This document shows positions 1 through 9,896 of a DNA stretch of 64,000 bases, in pieces. Each line of letters starts with the position of its first letter. Positions within the stretch are counted from its first letter, which is position 1. A program made the translations under genes and the position numbers. The notes beneath the pieces were generated by a model. It did not search any database, was not told the origin of the DNA, and saw only the letters and a program-made list of their open reading frames with translations. This DNA is from Flavobacterium sp. (GTDB taxonomy: Bacteria; Bacteroidota; Bacteroidia; Flavobacteriales; Flavobacteriaceae): contig CP051546.1 in assembly GCA_012837155.1 (NCBI GenBank), positions 2,669,699 to 2,733,698 on the forward strand, read 5' to 3'.

Positions 1-1002
1 AAATTAGAGTATATCTGGTTAGACGGATATGAACCAACACAAAATTTAAGAAGTAAAACTAAAGTAGAAGAGCACGAAAACTTTCAAGGAACATTAGCAG
101 AAATTGGAAACTGGTCTTTTGACGGATCATCTACAAAACAAGCCGAAGGAGGTTCTTCTGACTGTTTACTTGTACCTGTTGCTATTTATCCTGACCCAAC
201 ACGTATCAATGGTTATTTAGTAATGACTGAAGTTATGTTTGCTGATGGTACTCCTCACCCTTCTAACGGTAGATCTACGATTGATGATGATGGTGATTTT
301 TGGTTTGGTTTTGAGCAAGAATATTTCATCATGGACACTAAGACTTTATTGCCTTTAGGATTTCCTGTGGGAGGTTATCCAGCACCACAAGGAATGTACT
401 ACTGCTCAGTAGGTGGAAAAAACACACACGGAAGAAAATTAGTTGAAGAACATGCTGACTTATGTATTGCAGCTGGAATTAACTTTGAAGGTATCAATCA
501 AGAAGTTGCTTGTGGACAATGGGAGTTCCAATTGTTTGCAAAAGGAGCTAAAAAAGCAGGTGATGAAATCTGGATTGCTAGATACTTATTAGATCGTTTG
601 ACTGAAAAATACGGTTACTATATTGAATACCATCCAAAACCACTAGGAGATACCGACTGGAATGGTTCAGGTATGCACGCTAACTTCTCTAACGAAGTGC
701 TAAGAACTTGTGGAGATCAAGCGACTTACGAAAAAATATGCGAAGCTTTCCGTCCAGTAACAGCAGAACACATCGCTGTTTACGGAGCTTACAACGATCA
801 ACGTTTGACAGGTAAACACGAAACGGCTTCTATTCACGATTTCTCTTACGGAGTATCTGACAGAGGATGTTCTATCCGTATTCCTTTAATGACTGTTCAA
901 AAAGGTTGGAAAGGTTGGTTAGAAGACAGAAGACCAGCATCTAACGGAGATCCATACAAAATTGCAGCAAGAATTATCAAAACTGTTAAATCAGCTTTAT
1001 AA
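1..1002 (+). CDS. glnA: Glutamine synthetase type II (GSII), 5' end cut off by window
   Basis: The reading frame is open from the first base, so the gene starts upstream of the window; about 333 residues are present. It makes glutamine from glutamate, ammonia and ATP in the cytosol. The beta-grasp segment (NWSFDGSST, about residues 38-46 of the visible part) and the catalytic segments NGSGMHANFS, GKHETASIHDFSYG and DRGCSIRIP are all present. The short length (about 340 residues in the family) and the motif set mark the eukaryotic-like type II enzyme that is common in Flavobacteriia, not the 470-residue type I or the large type III form. It ends just before a strong terminator, so it is the last gene of its transcript. 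No frameshift was seen. Confidence 0.95.
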   Translation, partial: KLEYIWLDGYEPTQNLRSKTKVEEHENFQGTLAEIGNWSFDGSSTKQAEGGSSDCLLVPVAIYPDPTRINGYLVMTEVMFADGTPHPSNGRSTIDDDGDFWFGFEQEYFIMDTKTLLPLGFPVGGYPAPQGMYYCSVGGKNTHGRKLVEEHADLCIAAGINFEGINQEVACGQWEFQLFAKGAKKAGDEIWIARYLLDRLTEKYGYYIEYHPKPLGDTDWNGSGMHANFSNEVLRTCGDQATYEKICEAFRPVTAEHIAVYGAYNDQRLTGKHETASIHDFSYGVSDRGCSIRIPLMTVQKGWKGWLEDRRPASNGDPYKIAARIIKTVKSAL

Positions 1003-1021
1003 TCCTTATCCATTCATAATC

Positions 1022-1054
1022 AAAAAGTGCTTTCCATTCCTGAAAGCACTTTTT
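1022..1054 (+). terminator. Rho-independent terminator after glutamine synthetase
   Basis: Arms AAAAAGTGCTTTC and GAAAGCACTTTTT with a 7-nt loop form a 13-bp hairpin whose 3' side runs into a T tract. Confidence 0.9.
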
Positions 1055-1103
1055 TTATGCCTATAAATTACAAATTAAAATATTTATATCAACCCCAACG
1101 AAG

Positions 1104-1111
1104 TATCTTTG
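1104..1111 (+). promoter_or_regulatory. Putative -7 box (TATCTTTG) for the TerC gene
   Basis: TATCTTTG matches the Bacteroidota housekeeping -7 consensus TAnnTTTG and lies 22 nt before the TerC start codon. No clear TTG (-33) was seen at the usual spacing. Confidence 0.5.
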
Positions 1112-1133
1112 TAATTCGTAATTCGTAATTAAT

Positions 1134-2084
1134 ATGATTGTTTGGATTTCTTTTTTAGCCGCCATTTTTCTTTTTCTTGCGCTCGATTTAGGTATTTTCA
1201 ATAAAACGCCACACATTATCAGCACAAAAGAAGCTAGTAAATGGACGATACTATGGATAACAGCATCTTTCCTTTTTTCAGGAATTATTTACTGGCTCTA
1301 TGACAATAATTACATTTCGAATCCTGACGAACTCAAACCCGCTGCGGCTTCCATAAAATACATTACCGGATATTTAATCGAATTGTCATTGAGCGCAGAC
1401 AATATATTTGTTATCGCTATTATTTTTTCTTCGTTTAAAATTCCCCAAAAATACCAACACCGCGTTTTGTTTTGGGGAATACTAGGTGCTACGGTTTTTA
1501 GAGGGCTGATGATCTTTTTTGGCGTTTTGCTTATTAACAAATTTGCTTGGATTGCTTACTTTTTTGGAGGTTTCTTGATTTTTACAGCCGCAAAAATGTT
1601 GTTTGCCAAAGAAGATGAAAAATTTGACCCTAGAAAATCTTTTGTCTTCAAAACATTACGAAAAATAATACCCATAACAAGTCACATCGACGGAGAACAT
1701 TTCTTTGTAAAAAGAAGACATATCACGGCCGCAACTCCATTATTTGTTGCATTAATTGTTATTGAGGTGATGGATGTCATTTTTGCAATGGACAGCGTTC
1801 CCGCTATTTTAGCCATTACCTCCGATCCATTTTTAGTATTTAGTTCTAATATTTTTGCTATTTTAGGATTGCGTTCTATGTATTTCTTTTTGTCGAATAT
1901 GCTAGAGAAATTCAGCCATTTAGAATACAGTTTAATCGCTATTTTGACTTTTGTGGGTCTAAAAATGCTTCTTCATGATATAGTCGAGATTCCGGAATGG
2001 GCTTCATTGACTTTCATCGCAGTTTCGCTAACCATTGGAGTTGTAGTTTCTTTGCAATTGAGCAAAGAGACTTCTTCAAATTAA
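1134..2084 (+). CDS. TerC/Alx family integral membrane protein
   Basis: This 316-residue protein has about eight to nine hydrophobic segments and the TerC-family pattern: conserved acidic residues within membrane helices (LSLSADNIFVIA near residue 85; VMDVIFAMDSVPAI near residue 212). Family members (TerC, Alx) are linked to tellurite resistance, manganese export and metal loading of secreted proteins; the substrate cannot be told from sequence. Start ATG 1134 gives an N-terminal helix directly (MIVWISFLAAIFLFLALD). The gene stands alone, with a terminator on each side. Intact. Confidence 0.9.
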   Translation: MIVWISFLAAIFLFLALDLGIFNKTPHIISTKEASKWTILWITASFLFSGIIYWLYDNNYISNPDELKPAAASIKYITGYLIELSLSADNIFVIAIIFSSFKIPQKYQHRVLFWGILGATVFRGLMIFFGVLLINKFAWIAYFFGGFLIFTAAKMLFAKEDEKFDPRKSFVFKTLRKIIPITSHIDGEHFFVKRRHITAATPLFVALIVIEVMDVIFAMDSVPAILAITSDPFLVFSSNIFAILGLRSMYFFLSNMLEKFSHLEYSLIAILTFVGLKMLLHDIVEIPEWASLTFIAVSLTIGVVVSLQLSKETSSN

Positions 2085-2090
2085 AGCACA

Positions 2091-2120
2091 AAAAAAGGAA
2101 ACCTCACGATTTCCTTTTTT
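2091..2120. terminator. Bidirectional terminator between convergent genes
   Basis: AAAAAAGGAAA and TTTCCTTTTTT flank an 8-nt loop; the A and T tracts serve TerC on the plus strand and the lipoprotein gene on the minus strand. Confidence 0.8.
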
Positions 2121-2138
2121 ACTTTAAACGAATTATCC

Positions 2139-2660
2139 TTAGAAATTAATCTTTTGTATTTGGTTTTCATTGAGTTTTAAAGCTGCCATAACACCTACAT
2201 AATCTTTGGTATTTAGCGAAGTTGCTAAAGCAGAAGGCAATATAACTACTCGAAAAGTTTGATTATTGAGATAATCCAATCTATTCAACAATTTGTAATT
2301 ACCATACACTGTAATCACAAAATCAACTTTACTAAAATCAAAATAATACTCCAAAACGTCGCCATTACTAAAATTAATTGTTCTTGGTAATAATTGCCAT
2401 ACAGGAGTACTAGAATTCAAAACTCCCGTTAATCTGTATACCAAAACAGTCTCATCATCAAACAAATCCCCCCCAATTTCACGCTGAAAAGTACTTGAAT
2501 AATTGTATTCATTATCAGCAATCCTAACTAAGTTTTTGTTTTTAAGTTCAAATGCCTGAGGTATTGTATCTTTATCAGCAACAGGAGCATTATCGTTTAC
2601 AGTACAACTTTGGAAACTTACTATTCCAATAACGGCTAAAAGTGTAACTATCTTTTTCAT
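2139..2660 (-). CDS. Small lipoprotein of unknown function
   Basis: A 173-residue protein with a lipoprotein signal (MKKIVTLLAVIGIVSFQSC, lipobox Cys at residue 19). It is therefore likely exported and lipid-anchored. The mature part is beta-rich with no catalytic motif I recognise. It resembles short flavobacterial secreted proteins annotated only as hypothetical. Single-gene transcript: convergent with TerC and divergent from the DUF1543 gene. Intact. Confidence 0.75.
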   Translation of the reverse strand: MKKIVTLLAVIGIVSFQSCTVNDNAPVADKDTIPQAFELKNKNLVRIADNEYNYSSTFQREIGGDLFDDETVLVYRLTGVLNSSTPVWQLLPRTINFSNGDVLEYYFDFSKVDFVITVYGNYKLLNRLDYLNNQTFRVVILPSALATSLNTKDYVGVMAALKLNENQIQKINF

Positions 2661-2744
2661 GATTTTAAGATTTAATGATTTAATGATTTATTTTTTTAGA
2701 CTTTATTCATGAACTGTGCCAAAAAATATTTTACAAAAATTTTG

Positions 2745-2752
2745 TAGCTTTG
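2745..2752 (+). promoter_or_regulatory. Putative -7 box (TAGCTTTG) for the DUF1543 gene
   Basis: TAGCTTTG fits TAnnTTTG and ends only 4 nt before ATG 2757, implying an extremely short or absent 5' leader if it is used. Confidence 0.5.
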
Positions 2753-2756
2753 AAAG

Positions 2757-3332
2757 ATGAAAGAAAAACTAAAATTATATATGATAATGCTAGGCTGTAC
2801 GCCCGAAGGTAGGTTTACGGAACAACATGATATTTTTTTTGGAATTGGAAAATCCCTAGAAGAATTAATTCCAGAAATGAAAGCTTTTTGGTCTGAAGCC
2901 AAAGGTAAAATTCATATTGACGCTTGGCGAGAAGTAACCGTAGTCGATAATTTTTCGATAGAAATTATTACAAAAACAACAACAGAAAATCCAGTTTCGG
3001 ATAATTTATTCTTTATCAATCTTGGAGGTTACAAAGAAAATGAGTTTGAAGAATACCATTATAAAATGCTCACGGTTGCCGAAAATATAGGACTTGCATC
3101 AAAAAATGCCAAGGAAACTACTTTCTATAAACATTGCGGTTTCAAAGGAGCCAACTCGCATATTGACGACAAATACGGAATTGATGTGGATGACATTCAT
3201 CATGTTGCCGACATTTTAAACAACCAATACAAGGAAAAATATTTCTTAAAAATTACCAAAGCAAAAACTTCCTTAGAAGACGATTTATTGCATATTGGGT
3301 ATTTAAAATTGGATAAAACCGCCGTCAACTAA
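2757..3332 (+). CDS. DUF1543 domain protein
   Basis: A soluble 191-residue protein that I recognise as the DUF1543 family, with its two similar halves: LYMIMLGCTPEGRFTEQHD near residue 7, then LGGY and HIDDKYGIDVDDIHHV near residue 140. The N-terminal G-C-x-P-x-G-R-x-x-E-Q-H-D segment is a family hallmark. Function is not established. No signal peptide. A terminator follows, shared with the convergent ferredoxin gene. Intact. Confidence 0.85.
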   Translation: MKEKLKLYMIMLGCTPEGRFTEQHDIFFGIGKSLEELIPEMKAFWSEAKGKIHIDAWREVTVVDNFSIEIITKTTTENPVSDNLFFINLGGYKENEFEEYHYKMLTVAENIGLASKNAKETTFYKHCGFKGANSHIDDKYGIDVDDIHHVADILNNQYKEKYFLKITKAKTSLEDDLLHIGYLKLDKTAVN

Positions 3333-3340
3333 TTGCCATA

Positions 3341-3370
3341 AAAAAACATCCTGAAATTAGGATGTTTTTT
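3341..3370. terminator. Bidirectional terminator, DUF1543 protein / ferredoxin
   Basis: AAAAAACATCCT, a 6-nt loop, then AGGATGTTTTTT: a perfect 12-bp palindrome between convergent genes. Confidence 0.9.
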
Positions 3371-3391
3371 ATGCATTTTCAATCAAAAAAT

Positions 3392-3762
<371 letters not shown>

Positions 3763-3829
3763 TTAGATTCCGTCTATATTACTCGAGATAAATGTAATAA
3801 AAATTTTGTCCAAAGTCAATTTATAACTG

Positions 3830-3859
3830 TTGTCTATAACTTATTATAGCTTATTTTTG
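3830..3859 (+). promoter_or_regulatory. Bacteroidota-type promoter for the acyl-CoA reductase gene
   Basis: TTG at 3830-3832 and TATTTTTG at 3852-3859 are 19 nt apart, matching the TTG-N(17-23)-TAnnTTTG consensus. Start codon at 3900. Confidence 0.65.
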
Positions 3860-3899
3860 CACAAAATTACAATCAAAACTATTCATATACAAATTACTT

Positions 3900-4958
3900 A
3901 TGTTCGAAAACGATAAAAAAAGAAGTTTTATTGAATTAGGGAAATTTTTAAGTCAATTTTCAGAAGAAGGAAATAGCCAGAACCCAACCGTTTTGCACAA
4001 TGAAACTTTCTTTGAAGATTTTGCACATTTAATAGCCCTTTCGCAATCGCATAATGGTTGGTATACTCCTGAAAATGTGTATTTTTCTGTTCAGTCTTGG
4101 GCAACAGCCTTGACCGAAGAAAATCTGAATCAATGGATTGGTGCTTACCATCTTCAAATAAAACAACCCAAAAATGTAGGACTCATCCTTGCGGGAAATA
4201 TCCCGTTAGTAGGATTTCATGATTTTTTATCGGTTTTAATTTCCGGTCACAATGTACTGGTCAAAACATCATCAAATGATCAATTTCTATTGCCTTTTTT
4301 AGCGAAATATCTCATTGCAGTTGATCCAGAATTTGCCAATAAAATAACCTTTATCGAAGGAAAACTAGATTATTTTGACGCCGTAATTGCCACCGGAAAC
4401 AACAACACAGCCCGTTATTTTGAATATTATTTTAAAAGCAAACCGAGTATCATTAGAAAAAATAGAAATTCCGTAGCGGTTTTAAACGGAAAAGAAACCA
4501 AAGAACAATTAGTTGCTTTAGGCGAAGATATTTTCAGGTATTTTGGATTAGGATGTCGCAACGTATCCAAGATTTTTGTACCAAAAAACTATTCATTTAA
4601 TGCCTTTTTTGAAGCTATTTTTGAATACCAAGATATTATCCATTATGAAAAATACGCCAATAATTATGATTACAACAAGGCGGTTTTTCTTATGAGTAAT
4701 TTCAAGTTACTCGACAATGGTTTTTTGACACTAAAAGAAGATGCCAGTTATACTTCTCCAATCTCTAGTATTTTTTATGAATACTATGAAAATATCGATG
4801 ATTTAAAAATTCGACTCCAAACAGAAAACGAACAAATTCAATGCATTGTAAGTAATAATCTTATCGAAAAAAGTATTGCCTTTGGAGAAAGTCAAAAACC
4901 CAAATTATGGGATTTTGCAGATAATATAGATACCCTGTCATTTTTATTAACAATATAA
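3900..4958 (+). CDS. LuxC-family acyl-CoA (fatty acyl) reductase
   Basis: A 352-residue soluble protein of the LuxC/aldehyde-dehydrogenase fold. Family features: LILAGNIPLVGFHDFLS (about residues 97-113, nucleotide-binding region), KTSSND near residue 122, and LGCRNVSKIFVPK around 218-230, where the Cys is the expected thiol-ester nucleophile. The family reduces acyl-CoA or acyl-protein to the aldehyde using NADPH. Bacteroidota carry it without lux genes, commonly beside a ferredoxin and serC as here; its substrate there is unknown. Start ATG 3900 lies 40 nt after a good promoter. Intact. Confidence 0.85.
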   Translation: MFENDKKRSFIELGKFLSQFSEEGNSQNPTVLHNETFFEDFAHLIALSQSHNGWYTPENVYFSVQSWATALTEENLNQWIGAYHLQIKQPKNVGLILAGNIPLVGFHDFLSVLISGHNVLVKTSSNDQFLLPFLAKYLIAVDPEFANKITFIEGKLDYFDAVIATGNNNTARYFEYYFKSKPSIIRKNRNSVAVLNGKETKEQLVALGEDIFRYFGLGCRNVSKIFVPKNYSFNAFFEAIFEYQDIIHYEKYANNYDYNKAVFLMSNFKLLDNGFLTLKEDASYTSPISSIFYEYYENIDDLKIRLQTENEQIQCIVSNNLIEKSIAFGESQKPKLWDFADNIDTLSFLLTI

Positions 4959-5051
4959 AAAATAATCAGGAAATTATTCCGAATTATTTAACGCTTTTTA
5001 ATCTCAGATTTACGAAATTTGCAACTTAATTTTTTGGACATAAACGACACC

Positions 5052-6121
5052 ATGAAAAAACACAACTACAGCGCAGGACCTTGTATTTTACCGCAAGAAG
5101 TTTTTGAAAAATCGGCTCAAGCAATACTAGACTTCAACAACTCTGGTCTGTCTATTTTAGAAATTTCGCACCGAAGCAAAGATTTCGTTGCCGTTATGGA
5201 CGAAGCGCGTGCATTAGCACTTGAACTTTTAGGTCTTGAAGGCAAAGGATACCAAGCACTTTTCTTGCTGGCGGAGCTAGTTTAGAATTCTTAATGACTC
5301 CTTACAATCTAATGAAGGAAAACGGAAAAGCTGCTTATCTTGATTCTGGAACGTGGGCGAGTGCCGCAATAAAAGAAGCTAAGTTTTTTGGAGAAACCAT
5401 CATTGTAGCTTCTTCAAAAGACGAAAATTACAATTATATTCCTAAAAATTATACCGTTCCTGCAGATGCAGATTATTTTCACTGCACAAGCAACAACACC
5501 ATTTTTGGAACGCAAATGAAAGAATTTCCAAATCTAGATATGCCAATTGTTTGCGACATGAGTTCTGACATATTTTCAAGAGTTTTAGATTTTTCTAAAT
5601 TCGATATTATTTATGCAGGAGCACAAAAAAATATGGGACCAGCAGGAACTACTTTGGTAATAATACGAGAAGAAATTCTTGGCAAAAACGGCCGTGCTAT
5701 TCCTAGCATGCTAGATTACACAAAGCATATTAAAGCCGAAAGTATGTACAATACACCTCCTGTTTTTTCAGTATATGCATCTCTACAAACACTAAAATGG
5801 TTGAAAAATCTTGGCGGAATAGCTGCAATAGAAAAAATAAACAATGCAAAAGCAGCTTTGCTTTATGCTGAAATTGATAGAAATCCATTATTCAAAGGAA
5901 CTGCAGTTACAGAGGATCGTTCAACTATGAACGCCACTTTCTTGCTGAATGACCCTTTGCATACTGATATTTTTAACGCCATGCTGAAAGAAGCTGGAAT
6001 CGTTGGATTGCCAGGACATCGATCCGTTGGTGGTTATAGAGCCTCTATGTACAATGCTTTACCATTAGAAAGTGTACAAGTTTTAGTAGATGTGATGGCA
6101 GCATTAGAAAAATCAATTTAA
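5052..6121 (+). CDS. serC: Phosphoserine aminotransferase SerC, one-base frameshift
   Basis: Second step of serine synthesis: 3-phosphohydroxypyruvate plus glutamate gives phosphoserine; PLP enzyme in the cytosol. Begins [14 protein letters not shown], the SerC signature NFSAGP-like start, which fixes ATG 5052 over the upstream in-frame ATG 5019. The frame breaks at 5267/5268: adding one base restores [17 protein letters not shown]. The second part contains the PLP-lysine segment [14 protein letters not shown] and the C-terminal [18 protein letters not shown]. The reconstructed length, 356 residues, is normal for the family. It lies 121 nt before the serA-like gene. Likely functional with a consensus error. 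Confidence 0.93.
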
Positions 6122-6242
6122 ATATTCAAAAATGAAGGATTGAAGGATTTTAAAAAATCAATTCTATCACACAATCTCTACATTAAAATAATCCAGATTG
6201 AATCTTTAAATTTTTAAATCATTCAATCTTTAAATTAAAAAA

Positions 6243-7194
6243 ATGAAAGTATTAGCCAATGACGGAATTTCAAAAAGTGGAATTCTAGCTTTAGAAAAAG
6301 GAGGTTTTGAAGTAATAACTACAAAAGTAGCACAAGAACAAGTGGCTAATTTTGTCAACGAAAACAACGTAAGCGTGGTTTTAGTACGAAGTGCGACCAA
6401 AGTTCGTAAAGACATTATTGATGCTTGTCCAGGATTAAAAATCATTGGTCGTGGCGGCGTTGGAATGGATAATATTGATGTTGATTATGCAAAAAGCAAA
6501 GGAATTCATGTAATCAACACACCCGCTTCTTCCTCGGAATCTGTGGCAGAATTAGTTTTTGCTCATTTGTTTTCAGGAGTTCGTTTCTTGCATGATTCGA
6601 ATAGAAATATGCCTCTCGAAGGCGATACTAATTTTGACGGTTTGAAAAAAGCGTATGCAAACGGTATCGAATTAAGAGGAAAAACGCTTGGAATTGTTGG
6701 GATTGGGCGTATTGGTCAAGCTACAGCAAAAATGGCGTTGGGGCTTGGTATGAAAGTCATTGCTGCTGATATGTTTATTCCAAAAGTAGATGTAAAAGTG
6801 GATTTTTTTGATGGTCAATCTGTAACAACAACCATTGAATCTCAATCATTGGAATCTTTGTTTCAAGAAGCCGATTTTATTACCCTTCACGTTCCAGCTC
6901 AAGATGGTTATATCGTTAACGAAGCCTCTTTATCTATTATGAAAGACGGTGTAGGAATTGTAAACTGTGCTCGTGGCGGCGTAATTGACGAAGTAGCCTT
7001 GATAAAAGCATTAGACAGCGGAAAAAGTATCATTTGCTGGATTAGACGTTTTTGAAAGTGAACCAAAACCTGAAATGACCATTTTGATGCACCCAAAAAT
7101 CTCATTGACTCCACACATTGGAGCGGCAACAGGAGAAGCACAAGACAGAATTGGAACAGAATTAGCCAGTCAAATAATTAGTATTTTAGGCTAA
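6243..7194 (+). CDS. serA: D-3-phosphoglycerate dehydrogenase (D-2-hydroxyacid dehydrogenase family), one-base frameshift
   Basis: First step of serine synthesis, NAD-dependent. Rossmann motif GIVGIGRIGQATAKMALGLG near residue 146; substrate-binding RGGVGMDNID near residue 76; catalytic R in NCARGGVIDE (about 240) and H in TPHIGAATGEAQD (about 288). It is the short form (316 residues) without ACT domains, as is usual in Flavobacterium. The frame breaks at the A run 7022-7026, where one A too many is present; removing it restores KVSFAGLDVFESEP and a stop at 7194. Adjacency to serC supports the assignment. A terminator follows. Confidence 0.9.
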
Positions 7195-7213
7195 AAATCT
7201 AGGACATTATAGC

Positions 7214-7242
7214 AAAAGCTGCCTCAAAAAGGCAGCTTTTTT
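7214..7242 (+). terminator. Terminator after serA-like gene
   Basis: AAAAGCTGCC, loop TCAAAAA, GGCAGCTTTTTT: 10-bp stem followed by Ts. Confidence 0.9.
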
Positions 7243-7302
7243 ATGCTAAAAAACTTCAAATCAATCATTTGTTTTTTGTAACTTTATCACTCATTTTTTA
7301 CT

Positions 7303-7737
7303 ATGAAAAATAGTTTTATCATACTAGCATTCCTTTTTTGTATCATTCTTGGTTGCAACACCTCGAAGCGACCTATTACGAATGCTGGTAAATCTTTGCC
7401 CACACAAAATGACACCATCCGAATTGCCAATGATTCTCTGCAATATGAAGTGATTATTATCGATTCCGGTTTTAGCTCTTGGCTCGCCACACAAGCACAT
7501 TCTCGGGGCTATCATTCGCAATCCTACCTAGAAACCAAAAATAGAATTTATGTCAACGAATGGAATGCTCGCGTTTTACAACCGCAACAATACGACCCAA
7601 ATTTGTACGAAATGACGATTAATTATGATTCGAATATTGACTATGGTTATGAAGTAAATTATTTGATTTATAACTATATGATTTATTTTCAAAACGCCTA
7701 TAAACAAAACCTCTATGGCAATGTTCCTATAAGATAA
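7303..7737 (+). CDS. DUF6146-type lipoprotein
   Basis: A 144-residue protein with a lipoprotein signal (FLFCIILGC, Cys 18). The rest has the flavobacterial DUF6146 look: an Asp/Ile-rich beta strand, GFSSWLATQAHSRGYHS near residue 56, then a conserved NRIYVNEWNARVLQPQQYDP segment and a tyrosine-rich tail. The function is unknown. It is followed closely by a DUF6787-type membrane protein, a common pairing. Intact. Confidence 0.75.
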   Translation: MKNSFIILAFLFCIILGCNTSKRPITNAGKSLPTQNDTIRIANDSLQYEVIIIDSGFSSWLATQAHSRGYHSQSYLETKNRIYVNEWNARVLQPQQYDPNLYEMTINYDSNIDYGYEVNYLIYNYMIYFQNAYKQNLYGNVPIR

Positions 7738-7768
7738 TGTTAGTATCTTTGCTATTATTTTTACTAGA

Positions 7769-8082
7769 ATGGGGAATTTAAAAAACGTTGGGGAATTACC
7801 TCCAATCTTCAATTTGTTATCATTTTTGTGGTATTTGCTATTAATGGTTCTTTGTCAGCAAAGATTTCTAGTTTTGTGATGCGTTATTTTGGCATAAATA
7901 ATCAAAACACCCATTGGATTCTTTATTATTTAGTTTTAGTTCTTTTAGTACTGCCCTTATATCCTTTCTTATTGATGTTCTTTGGCTATCTTTTTGGTCA
8001 ATCAAAATTCTTCTTTCCGTTTTCAAAAAAAATGCTACGAAGCATGGGATTGGGATTTTTTTTTCCGACAATAATGTCTTGA
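7769..8082 (+). CDS. DUF6787-type small membrane protein, 5' frameshift
   Basis: About 104 residues with two membrane helices (FVIIFVVFAINGS; LYYLVLVLLVLPLYPFLLMF), a conserved KKRWGI start and an FGQSKFFFPFSKKMLR tail typical of DUF6787. ATG 7769 is followed by a G run that appears one base short, since restoring a G joins it to EFKKRWGITSNLQ. The in-frame GTG 7828 would lose the conserved N-terminus. A TATCTTTG box at 7744-7751 could be its promoter. Unknown function. Confidence 0.7.
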
Positions 8083-8165
8083 ATCTTAAATAAACAGAAT
8101 GCTTCCGATATTTTTTAAAAAAAACACCTAAAATCTTTGTTTCTTTGTAGAAACTGTTCCAAGCA

Positions 8166-8824
8166 ATGATTCAAGCAAAAAATATACAAAACATTACGAC
8201 CAACTTCATGTACTTAGAGGAGTTGACTTACATATTCAAAAAGGCGAAATCGTTTCCATCGTAGGGGCTTCGGGAGCCGGAAAAACAACCCTTTTGCAAA
8301 TCCTTGGAACATTAGACAAACCAAGCCTTGAAAGCGGAATAGAATTGCGCATTAACAACCAAGATATTTTGACAATGAACGACAAAACGCTGTCTAAATT
8401 CAGAAATCTAAATCTAGGTTTTATTTTCCAATTTCATCAATTATTACCTGAATTCTCAGCGCTAGAAAACGTTTGTATTCCCGCTTATATCGCCAATAAA
8501 TCCCGTCACGAAACCGAAACCGAAGCCAAAAAACTATTGGAATATCTCGGACTTTCGCATCGAATAAACCACAAACCCAACGAGCTCTCAGGCGGAGAAC
8601 AGCAACGCGTGGCCGTAGCAAGAGCCCTCATCAACAAACCTGCAATCATTTTTGCCGATGAACCATCAGGAAATCTTGATACGCATTCAGCCGAAAATTT
8701 ACACCAATTGTTTTTTAAACTGCGTGACGAATTTGGGCAAACATTTGTAATCGTCACTCATAACGAAGAACTTGCCAATATGGCGGACAGAAAATTAGTT
8801 ATGGTAAACGGATTGATTAGTTAA
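8166..8824 (+). CDS. LolD-family ABC transporter ATP-binding protein, one-base frameshift
   Basis: ATPase of the MacB/LolD/FtsE type that powers lipoprotein release or small-molecule export. Walker [10 protein letters not shown] (about residue 39), Q-loop [12 protein letters not shown], signature [15 protein letters not shown], Walker [13 protein letters not shown], and H-loop VTHN. The N-terminus [22 protein letters not shown] needs one extra A in the run at 8188-8191. The reconstructed protein is 219 residues, as expected for LolD. No permease partner lies beside it, which is also common in flavobacteria. It precedes the TIGR02757 gene by 9 nt, so the two are probably co-transcribed. Confidence 0.88.
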
Positions 8825-8833
8825 ACCTAACAA

Positions 8834-9611
8834 ATGACCAACTCGGAGCTCAAATCTTTCCTCGACGAAAAAGTGCTGCAATACAACACATTCGATTTTA
8901 TCGAAAGTGATCCCGTGCAAATCCCGCATTTGTTTACGCAAAAGGAAGATATTGAAATTGCTGGATTTTTGAGTGCTACCATCGCTTGGGGAACCGCAAG
9001 ATGATTATTAAAAATGCTCATCGGATGATGGATCTGATGGGTAATGCTCCTTATGATTTTGTGATGTCGCATACTGAATACGACTTAGAACGACTAACGA
9101 CTTTTGTACATCGAACGTTTAACGGACAAGATTTTGCCAGCTTTATCCAAGGCTTACAACACATTTACAAAAACCACAACGGATTAGAAGCGGCATTTTC
9201 AAAAAACTGCAATACCAATGATGGTACAACTTTAAATCTTCAAAATAATATCTCCGAATTTAAAAAAGTATTTTTCGAAATTCCTCATCAAAACCGAACT
9301 CAGAAACATATTTCTGACCCTATGAACGGCTCTGCGGCAAAAAGAATTAACATGATGTTGCGATGGTTTTGTCGCCAAGACAATAAGGGGTTGATTTAGG
9401 AATTTGGAAAAGCATCTCCCCTTCGCTCCTTTCCTGTCCTCTCGATGTTCATTCTGGAAATGTAGCCCGAAAACTAGGTTTACTCTCAAGAAAACAAAAT
9501 GACGGGAAGGCCTTATTAGAATTAGACACAAAACTGCGAGAACTTGACCCATTTGACCCTGTAAAATACGATTTTGCATTATTTGGCTTGGGTGTTTTTG
9601 AACAGTTCTAA
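8834..9611 (+). CDS. TIGR02757 (DUF2400) family protein, two frameshifts
   Basis: Reconstructed to about 259 residues: starts MTNSELKSFLDEKVLQYN, has the family segments DPVQIPHLF and IAGFLSATIAWGNRKMI, then KRINMMLRWFCRQD, and ends DPVKYDFALFGLGVFEQF. The family is widespread in Bacteroidota; some members look like DNA-glycosylase-fold (HhH) proteins, but no function is established. Breaks at 8992 (one A missing in GGAACC) and 9387-9390 (one G missing) are both single-base deletions in homopolymers, so the gene is probably intact in the organism. Confidence 0.82.
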
Positions 9612-9896
9612 TCTTTTAAATCTACTTTACACATTTCATTCTTTCTTTCGTTTCAATAAAATGATGCAACGAAAGGATAGCATTGTTTTTTAATTATATT
9701 TTGTAATCTTAAACTTATTTTAAACGTGTTTTTTATGTATTTAAACGTATTTTTTATGTGTTTTATCGATTATTTATATTTTTTTATTTTACATTTGAAT
9801 TGTATTAATCCAAAAAAATGCAGGAATAAACAGATTTAAAACTAAACTGGACATAAAATTTGGATTATAGATTATAACCAAAAAAACATTAAGTCG
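9612..9896 (+). promoter_or_regulatory. AT-rich upstream region of the response regulator; hairpin and tandem repeat
   Basis: No gene seen. CTTTCGTT (9645-9652) and AACGAAAG (9668-9675) form an 8-bp hairpin without an adjacent T run. A 21-bp unit beginning TTTAAACG is repeated in tandem at 9719-9760, followed by TTTTATCGATT (9761-9771). The same layout recurs upstream of the small gene at 29194, suggesting a shared cis-element. Confidence 0.4.
9719..9760 (+). repeat. 21-bp tandem repeat, two units
   Basis: Units 9719-9739 and 9740-9760 share TTTAAACGT and TTTTTTATGT and differ at two positions. Confidence 0.7.

Noticed and set aside
5019-5051. Longer SerC start at 5019
   Set aside because: The SerC family begins with the N-F/Y-S-A-G-P segment shortly after the start, which fits ATG 5052.
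5285-5300. Possible programmed frameshift in serC
   Set aside because: No slippery heptamer with downstream structure; a simple missing base near 5267 explains it and many genes nearby show the same error.
9719-9760. CRISPR-like array
   Set aside because: Only two tandem AT-rich units with no spacers and no cas genes in the window.
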